The position numbers and the translations under genes were made by a program. Positions 59,205 through 64,000 of a stretch of DNA of 64,000 nt are shown here, one piece after another. Origin of the DNA: Akkermansiaceae bacterium (GTDB taxonomy: Bacteria; Verrucomicrobiota; Verrucomicrobiia; Verrucomicrobiales; Akkermansiaceae); assembly GCA_017798145.1 (NCBI GenBank), contig CP059069.1, positions 248,001 through 312,000 on the forward strand, read 5' to 3'. Numbering within the stretch: position 1 is the stretch's first letter; every line of letters begins with the position of its first letter. Under the pieces are notes generated by a model. That model was given only the letters and a program-made list of their open reading frames with translations. It had not been told where the DNA came from and made no database searches.

Positions 59205-60047
59205 ATGCGCCCTTTCCTTGCTTTCCTCATCCTTGCCACCGCACTTCGCGCTGACCCGCTGGCGGGTGCCAGGGAGTCCTTCGCTAGCGAAGCCAACGCC
59301 GACGCTTGGAACCTCTACACCTACAGCGATGGAATGTTCACAGCACCACCATGGGTTGGCCCTCCGGTTGACGAGAATCCATACGCATACTCATTGTTCA
59401 AAGGGGGCAAGGGCGTTTGGTTCTTTGCAGATGAATTCACCGCGCAGGGTGCCTTTGTCGGAAACTATGCCGCACAGAAAATCAGCGGGGTCGATCTCAG
59501 CCTGAACATCGACCCCGCAGAGATCGATTTCATCGACCTCGTCGTCTACGCCGACGGACCCGCCGGGCCGGGTTACTATTTCTCCGTGATCTATGCGCCG
59601 GAAGACCTCGGGGAACTGCCGGACTGGTATGACCTCCGCTTTCGCTTTGATGAAAACTGGTTCTCCATCGTATCCGGGGTCGCCAGCCCCTTTCTGCCCG
59701 ATGAAACATTCCTCGCATCCATCGAGGAGGTGGGTGTTCGGGTGTTTCCCCTGGCCGGCGTGGCGGAAGACAGCTACGTGGGCATGGACGATTTCATCCT
59801 GGTTCCCACCGTTGAGGCACCGACCCCTGCCGCGTCGGTTTCAGGCGCTAGCTTTGTGCTGCAATTCGCCCTAAACCCCGGCGTCGAGGCCACGATAGAG
59901 AAACTCGATCCTGACCTCATCTGGCGCGGCATTGCCGGGCAATCCGGCCTCACAGGTTCTAAGACTTTCACCACTCCGCTTGCTGCGGGGGCCGGGATCT
60001 TCCGCCTCGCCGCCCGGGAAAAACTGACCCTTGTCACCAGCCCCTGA
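59205..60047 (+). CDS. Secreted hypothetical protein with a laminin-like beta domain
   Basis: 280 residues. The N-terminus MRPFLAFLILATALRADP is a signal peptide. Residues about 25-200 contain aromatic-rich beta structure (FASEANADAWNLYTYSDGMFTAPPWVGPP, GGKGVWFFADEF, GNYAAQKISGVDLSLNIDPAEIDFIDLVVYAD, VGMDDFILVP), a pattern also found in proteins with PEP-CTERM tails. The last 75 residues (ASFVLQFALNPGVEATIEKLDPDLIWRGIAG) resemble the fibronectin-like tails of verrucomicrobial secreted proteins. No PEP motif or catalytic residue is visible; the function is unknown. Confidence 0.7.
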   Translation: MRPFLAFLILATALRADPLAGARESFASEANADAWNLYTYSDGMFTAPPWVGPPVDENPYAYSLFKGGKGVWFFADEFTAQGAFVGNYAAQKISGVDLSLNIDPAEIDFIDLVVYADGPAGPGYYFSVIYAPEDLGELPDWYDLRFRFDENWFSIVSGVASPFLPDETFLASIEEVGVRVFPLAGVAEDSYVGMDDFILVPTVEAPTPAASVSGASFVLQFALNPGVEATIEKLDPDLIWRGIAGQSGLTGSKTFTTPLAAGAGIFRLAAREKLTLVTSP

Positions 60048-60242
60048 GCGGGCTTCCTTGGAATTCGGTTCCCGGACGGTTCCAATGACACTTGGGATTT
60101 GAAATCGCCAGATACCGCTTTGGCATCAGGCACGGGACTCATCCACCACCACATCTGGCGGGAAACTCAAAATCCACCGTCTGCTCCGTAGGTTTTCCGT
60201 GGGCAGGCGAGAGATGGCATTCCGGGCAATGTTCGCAACCGA
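60048..60242. other. Intergenic stretch without a recognised gene
   Basis: About 195 bases between the ends of two convergent genes. Neither strand shows a credible gene, strong hairpin or repeat; one open frame on the plus strand (reading IRFPDGSNDTWDLKSPD) might be a gene relic but is too short to judge. Confidence 0.4.
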
Positions 60243-61607
60243 TTATCTGTTAGGCACCATCGCGTAGAGGCCCATGGTCATGCAGTAAGCCTCGTCCAGG
60301 CGCATGGTCTTCTGGTGGTGGCCTTCGCCCCAGGAGTCGCTGTAATAGATTTTCGGCACATCGCCGTCATAGTTGTAGCCGGTGATGAGGCGCATGTGTC
60401 CGCCGAAACTCTGGGGCAGACCCTTTTCAGGGAACATGCCGAGAAACAGAGTCCAGCATAGCGGGGTGCCCTGATCCACGTATTCCTTGATCTTGCGCTG
60501 GAAATGTTCGCAGCCGTTCTGCTCCGCCTTGATGGTCCGGAAGACTTCCTTATCCGCCTTTGACCAGAACCAGACAGGGTTGATGATCCACTCATCCGTA
60601 TCCATGTCCATGGTCCAGGCCCCCTCTTTCTTGGCCAAGCGGTTGTATGCTTTCATGTCCTTGTTGAGCTGTTTGTCGTCGTAATCGATCAGCCGCAGGG
60701 TGCGGACATGGATTTTTCCGGTCACTTTCTTGAAAGCCTCTTCCAACTCGTCCCCATTTGTGCCGCCTGAGGTGGTGTTCGCAAGCTGCGCCATTTCGTG
60801 CTGGTCCATTTCCAGTCCGTAGAGGCGTCCCACCCTTTCCACCGTGGCCACAACGCAATAGCCCTTCTCCCCCTGATCCACCATCGGGATTCCATCCACG
60901 TAGGTGAAGCCCGCCGCGTCCTTTTTCACGTTGTCCTCCAGGCTGGCGCGCCTCACGACCTTGCCGGTCTTGTTCCGTGCCCCGGAAACGGAGGCCATGC
61001 GGAGGCGGATGAACTCCGCGCGGCTCTCGGATTTGTTCCAACTGGACTCAAGCAGGAATGCGGAATCATCCTTGGTCCACATCATGCCACGGATCGGCAC
61101 CGCGCCGCGCTGGTCACGGCTGGAACCGCGTGTGCCCAGTTTTTCCTCAAGGGCTTTCCGCCAGTCTTCGTATCTGCTCTCGAAATCCGCTGCTTTGATT
61201 TCCCCATTGTCCCCGCGGTTGTAAAGGGAGATGTCCACGGTATCCACGGAGTCCGCATTCCCGCGCATGACAACCTCACCCAGCGCCTTGCCGAGCAGCT
61301 TGAAATTTCCGGGCCGGGCGCGCAGACCTTCCTTTTGCGAGGATAGCCAGGCAAAACCCTTTTCCGAGCCGCTGGCAAGTGTGTAGCCTTCCTCTTTCAA
61401 TTGTTTCATCAGTTCTTCCATTGCCGCCGCACTTCGCTTCTCGGCGGCTTCGTCTTTCTTTGGCTCCGTGGCGGCCTTGACGGATTCCAGGCCGTTTTCC
61501 CAGATTTTTGCGTCCAGGAGAATTTCGTCGAGCGAAGGAAGCTTGGCCTCGTCGGCAGAGAGAGGCATCAGGGAGGAAATTAGCAGCAGTGGAAGGAACG
61601 GCTTCAT
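60243..61607 (-). CDS. Secreted C39-like papain-fold cysteine peptidase
   Basis: 454 residues from ATG 61607 with a signal peptide (MKPFLPLLLISSLMPLSA). Residues 20-230 are a helical region with a charged coil (ATEPKKDEAAEKRSAAAMEELMKQLKEEG) and a mixed domain. The C-terminal ~220 residues are the peptidase part: VDQGEKGYCVVATVERVGRLYG with the catalytic Cys, ANTTSGGTNGDELEEAFKK, then FGGHMRLITGYNYDGD with the His, and YYSDSWGEGH with the Asp. It is likely a secreted protease or peptide-bond hydrolase, unlinked to a transporter. It ends beside a convergent hypothetical gene. Confidence 0.82.
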   Translation of the reverse strand: MKPFLPLLLISSLMPLSADEAKLPSLDEILLDAKIWENGLESVKAATEPKKDEAAEKRSAAAMEELMKQLKEEGYTLASGSEKGFAWLSSQKEGLRARPGNFKLLGKALGEVVMRGNADSVDTVDISLYNRGDNGEIKAADFESRYEDWRKALEEKLGTRGSSRDQRGAVPIRGMMWTKDDSAFLLESSWNKSESRAEFIRLRMASVSGARNKTGKVVRRASLEDNVKKDAAGFTYVDGIPMVDQGEKGYCVVATVERVGRLYGLEMDQHEMAQLANTTSGGTNGDELEEAFKKVTGKIHVRTLRLIDYDDKQLNKDMKAYNRLAKKEGAWTMDMDTDEWIINPVWFWSKADKEVFRTIKAEQNGCEHFQRKIKEYVDQGTPLCWTLFLGMFPEKGLPQSFGGHMRLITGYNYDGDVPKIYYSDSWGEGHHQKTMRLDEAYCMTMGLYAMVPNR

Positions 61608-61640
61608 TGTTCGGTATGCCATACTGGCATTCTTTCACTG

Positions 61641-62183
61641 CGTCGATCATCTTTCCGCGAAATTTCCGCCAGCCGCAGCACGCAAGCCGCGGGAGATCTC
61701 CTGGGCATCAACCGGCACCAGATCCAGACCATCATGGAACGTGCGGTTGGGCGCGGCCTGGCGCGTCGGGAACCCGGCGAGCTTGCATGGATTGGCATGG
61801 AGCACCTGAGCGATGAAGCCCCCTGCCGGATCAGGATGTCAGGCGGATGCGAGCTCGGGGTTTCCAAAGCCTGGTGTCTCAAGGAACTCTTCAAGCGCTT
61901 CTGGAACCGGCGGGACAGGGATGATGCGGAGCGCCACTTGGAGTATTGGGAGAAGGAGGTTGCCAGCTCGGGAGTGGATGAGATGAAGGAAGTGGCGGGG
62001 ATGCCCGGGAAGCATCTCGACAACATCCTCACCCACTTCGACTGCCACATCACCAACGCCATCCCGGAAGGGATCAACTCCAAGATCCAAGCCATCAAGG
62101 CCAATGCCCGGGGCTTCAGGAACTTCAAAAACTGCCGCACCAGAATCCTCTTCTTCTGCGGCAAGCTATCACTGGTTCCATAA
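61641..62183 (+). mobile_element. Degenerate ISL3-family transposase remnant
   Basis: In one frame, without a start codon, LLGINRHQIQTIMERAVGRGLARRE matches the helix-turn-helix region of ISL3 transposases. After a short junk-like joint the C-terminal block follows: LKELFKRFWNRRDRDDAERHLEYW and FDCHITNAIPEGINSKIQAIKANARGFRNFKNCRTRILFFCGKL, ending at TAA 62181. The central catalytic part is deleted, so it is inactive. The element's right end lies against a truncated L,D-transpeptidase gene, and terminal inverted repeats are not obvious. Confidence 0.8.
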
Positions 62184-62480
62184 AGATCTGCGGAGGAGCC
62201 CGGGGATCAGGCGGAGCAGTCCAAGATGCCCTACACCACCCAGAAATATCTCCGCGCCATCAATCCCGGCATCGAGTTCAACAGCGCCCCTCCTGGCCCC
62301 AACAACCTCGTCGGCATCCTCTGGGCCGGACAGAACCGCCCCGGCATAGGCGTCCACGGCAGCCCCGCCCCCGAACCCGTAGGCCGCGCCGGAAGCCATG
62401 GCTGTATCCGGCATTCGAACTGGGATGCCGCCACTTTTTACACGCTAGTTGGGAAAGGCATCGCTGTCACCATACGGTGA
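62184..62480 (+). pseudogene. Truncated L,D-transpeptidase (YkuD), copy 1
   Basis: In the same frame just after the transposase stop, the sequence reads RSAEEPGDQAEQSKMPYTTQKYLRAINPGIEFNSAPPGPNN and ends [32 protein letters not shown], with stop at 62478-62480. SHGCIR holds the catalytic His and Cys of peptidoglycan L,D-transpeptidases. The fold needs about 130 residues, but only the last 98 are present, and no signal peptide. The IS remnant appears to have removed the 5' half. Confidence 0.75.
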
Positions 62481-62521
62481 AATGCCTACCCATATTCAGG
62501 CCACATCCGAATGGGGCGGGA
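62314..62521 (+). repeat. Direct repeat unit 1 (YkuD 3' end)
   Basis: About 208 bases closely similar to 63656-63865, from GCATCCTC through GTCACxATACGGTGA and on into ATGGGG-CGGG beyond the stop. Identity looks like roughly 80% by eye. Confidence 0.7.
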
Positions 62522-62569
62522 TGGGATAATGTTAGAATGCGACGCCTGACCCCATTGACATCTAACTCC

Positions 62570-62597
62570 TTGACGCCGTCTACTACCGATGTAGGAT
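62570..62597 (+). promoter_or_regulatory. Putative promoter of the second PEP-CTERM gene
   Basis: TTGACG at 62570-62575 and TAGGAT at 62592-62597 are separated by 16 bases, 57 bases before the ATG. Another TTGACA at 62555 has no good -10 partner. Weak call. Confidence 0.3.
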
Positions 62598-62653
62598 CAA
62601 TATCCAAATTCAGTTTTTAGCTACCCCTTGAACGCCAGCAAATATCCCACATT

Positions 62654-63337
62654 ATGAATATCCCCACCCAACTCGTCCTCGGTTTTTGTCTCATGGCAGT
62701 GCCTGCACACGCCGCAACGGTCTTCTTGACCAACAACACGGCCTCCAAGACACTGCTGTCCAACCAAGGTGACGCTCTTCCCCTCCTGAGTGCTGGCGCC
62801 GGAAACATCAGGACTTTGACCTTGAGCGCCGATGACGGCGGAGGGACGATCAATATGGAGTTTCTGAGAGTTCAAACCGATATTGCCGGTAACAGCGGGA
62901 ACACGTCGATCGGCATGGACGCTGATTCCATGGGTATCAGCAACGACAAATGGGGTGATCCATCCCAGGGCATGGAATTCTCGTTTGACCAACCGATCGC
63001 TTTTCTCGGCATGGAGTTTATTGCAGGCAGCACCGCGATCACCTTGGAATCCACTGCGTGGGGCTCAGATACGACGGGTCAGACCGGAACCGGGTGGACT
63101 TTTACCAGTGACGGCACGACAGGCCAACTTAGGATCGTAGGTGCGGGTGATTATGATTTTTCTACAGGAACCTTTTCCACGGTTGCCGCAGACACGCCGA
63201 TGATTATGCGGAGAAATTCAGGTGGTAGCAGCGGGATCGGAATGGCGAGCTTCACGATCGCGGTGATTCCCGAGCCATCATCGGCCGCATTGTTGGGCAT
63301 CGCTGGGTGTGTTTTCTTCCTCCGTCGCCGGAGGTGA
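62654..63337 (+). CDS. PEP-CTERM sorting-domain exported protein
   Basis: 227 residues, signal peptide MNIPTQLVLGFCLMAVPAHA. The body is Gly-, Ser- and Thr-rich beta structure (DPSQGMEFSFDQPIAFLGMEFIAG) as in many verrucomicrobial surface proteins. The C-terminus is VIPEPSSAALLGIAGCVFFLRRRR: PEP motif, hydrophobic helix and Arg tail. It would be processed by an exosortase encoded elsewhere. It has its own putative promoter and a strong terminator, and lies between the two transpeptidase fragments. Confidence 0.9.
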   Translation: MNIPTQLVLGFCLMAVPAHAATVFLTNNTASKTLLSNQGDALPLLSAGAGNIRTLTLSADDGGGTINMEFLRVQTDIAGNSGNTSIGMDADSMGISNDKWGDPSQGMEFSFDQPIAFLGMEFIAGSTAITLESTAWGSDTTGQTGTGWTFTSDGTTGQLRIVGAGDYDFSTGTFSTVAADTPMIMRRNSGGSSGIGMASFTIAVIPEPSSAALLGIAGCVFFLRRRR

Positions 63338-63364
63338 ACATCTCCTGGAAACTTATCCATTTGG

Positions 63365-63401
63365 AAGAGCCACTCCTGAGATGGAGTGGCTCTTTTGTTT
63401 T
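63365..63401 (+). terminator. Rho-independent terminator of the second PEP-CTERM gene
   Basis: A perfect 12 bp stem AAGAGCCACTCC / GGAGTGGCTCTT with a 6-base loop, then TTGTTTT. Confidence 0.9.
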
Positions 63402-63655
63402 AGGCAGAGAAAATTCTGATTTCTCGGGTCATGTTTTTTGGGTCAGATGCTTCATCCCAACATTTCTCCCGGTTTTGCCGAGGCTTTCAAATTCCTTCCG
63501 TCCAGTTGAGAGGTTCCCAGGAGCCTGCTCACATCTGCCGCATGCTCCATCGCCAGGCAATCCGTAAGCCGGCGGGTTTCCCACCGAGGTGTGTTTGCCC
63601 AGAAGAGCAGCCACCAGCACCTTCCGCAGTTCCGCCAGCTTCACGGACTCTGGAA
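63402..63655. other. Mosaic stretch without a recognised gene
   Basis: About 250 bases between the terminator and the second transpeptidase fragment. The minus strand is open ([28 protein letters not shown] in pieces) and could be a gene relic, but I do not recognise it. Confidence 0.35.
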
Positions 63656-63822
63656 GCATCCTCAGGGCCGGACTGAACCGCCCCGGCATCGGCATCCACT
63701 GCAGACCCGTCCCCGAACCCATCGGCCGCGCCGGAAGCCATGGCTGTATCCGGCTTTCGAACCGGGATGCCGCCACTTTCTACACGCTGGTAGGGAAAAG
63801 CACCGCCGTCACAATACGGTGA
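63656..63822 (+). pseudogene. Truncated L,D-transpeptidase (YkuD), copy 2
   Basis: From [15 protein letters not shown] through [32 protein letters not shown] to the stop at 63820-63822. Only the last ~55 residues of the YkuD domain remain, though the SHGCIR active-site motif is intact. It repeats the end of copy 1 (62314-62480) and is joined at its left to unrelated sequence. A start codon in the same frame at 63589 would give a meaningless head. Confidence 0.7.
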
Positions 63823-63865
63823 AGCGCCTGCACTTATCCTGTCCACATCCTCAATGGGGTCGGGT
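63656..63865 (+). repeat. Direct repeat unit 2 (YkuD 3' end)
   Basis: Partner of 62314-62521; similarity continues about 40 bases past the stop codon into CCACATCC..AATGGGG.CGGG. Confidence 0.7.
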
Positions 63866-63875
63866 GCAGTTCGAT

Positions 63876-64000
63876 TCACAGTCCGCCAACCGCATCGGTC
63901 ACGATCCGCTTCACCGATTCCCAGGTTTGGCCGAACATTGGGATCGGATCGGGTTCCTGGTCGGCTTCCTCGAACCACGCAAGGCTGCGGATTACGGCGA
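63876..64000 (-). CDS. 3' end of a gene, possibly AbiEii/nucleotidyltransferase-like (partial)
   Basis: The last 40 residues of a leftward gene: AVIRSLAWFEEADQEPDPIP and then MFGQTWESVKRIVTDAVGGL, stop at 63876-63878. The pattern (LxxFxDAxxxPxP, then W..VK) resembles the C-terminal tail of nucleotidyltransferase AbiEii-type toxin family proteins. This is a weak match by memory; the domain that would prove it lies outside the window. Confidence 0.4.
   Translation of the reverse strand, partial: AVIRSLAWFEEADQEPDPIPMFGQTWESVKRIVTDAVGGL

Noticed and set aside
62314-63865. Two spaced repeats considered as a CRISPR or attachment-site pair
   Set aside because: The units are long, imperfect and coding for the end of a YkuD protein; no spacers, integrase or cas genes are present.

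Overview
The window looks like a chromosomal segment of a Verrucomicrobiota bacterium, probably order Verrucomicrobiales (Luteolibacter/Haloferula-like). The signs are PEP-CTERM proteins with the short verrucomicrobial tail ending in RRRR, two large PVC-type CxxCH heme-binding beta-propeller proteins with a ThuA-domain partner, a fused LpxC-FabZ, a type II glutamine synthetase and many secreted sugar-active proteins. The genome assignment is inference from gene content. Composition is GC-rich throughout, except for an AT-rich pocket near 33.8 kb.

Layout. 1-5.4 kb: end of an unknown gene, an ankyrin-repeat membrane protein, a hypothetical protein, a GGQ ribosome-rescue factor, a PVC heme-binding protein and a Uma2 nuclease-like protein. 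5.5-13.9 kb: a rhamnose-use locus read leftward (rhaA, NCS1-type permease, 63-residue membrane protein, two GH78-type proteins) with a divergent AraC-type regulator. 13.9-17 kb: a secreted heparinase II/III-like protein and a TPR protein. 17.1-20.4 kb: the compact run pdxJ-acpS-hemB-serine hydrolase. 20.4-23.4 kb: an alkaline-phosphatase-superfamily protein, then tRNA-Ser, argC and tRNA-Pro bracketed by an inverted ~70 bp repeat. 23.6-27.9 kb: an MFS transporter with an apparent frameshift, and an outer-membrane factor plus adaptor whose inner-membrane pump is missing.

28-33.8 kb: mtnP, DUF2293, VF530, arsS, DUF1080, sufE, obgE, a GGCT-like protein and aat. 33.9-38.7 kb: a PEP-CTERM protein with a C-rich tandem tract directly before its start, a HExxH membrane protein, a cysteine desulfurase and an overlapping coiled-coil/unknown pair. 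38.7-40.6 kb: an IS5-like remnant, a RidA protein and a secreted sugar dehydrogenase. 40.6-48.4 kb: a leftward envelope operon (rsmD, waaA, a low-complexity protein, lpxC-fabZ, an AAA+ ATPase, a TPR membrane protein). 48.5-52.8 kb: a minimal kinase-like protein with a PP2C phosphatase, glutamine synthetase II behind a textbook sigma-54 promoter, and PTS enzyme I. 53.4-59.1 kb: an AsmA-like protein, a second heme-binding protein and a ThuA protein. 59.2-64 kb: secreted proteins, an ISL3 remnant, two decayed copies of an L,D-transpeptidase 3' end around a second PEP-CTERM gene, and the end of a gene cut by the window edge.

The main physiological themes are breakdown of rhamnose-containing glycans, envelope (LPS) synthesis, and nitrogen control through sigma-54. 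I see no complete phage, CRISPR array, rRNA operon or clear defence island. The strongest unusual signals are the sigma-54 site, the C-rich leader, the pump-less efflux pair, the frameshifted MFS gene and the mosaic of IS and transpeptidase fragments at the right end.
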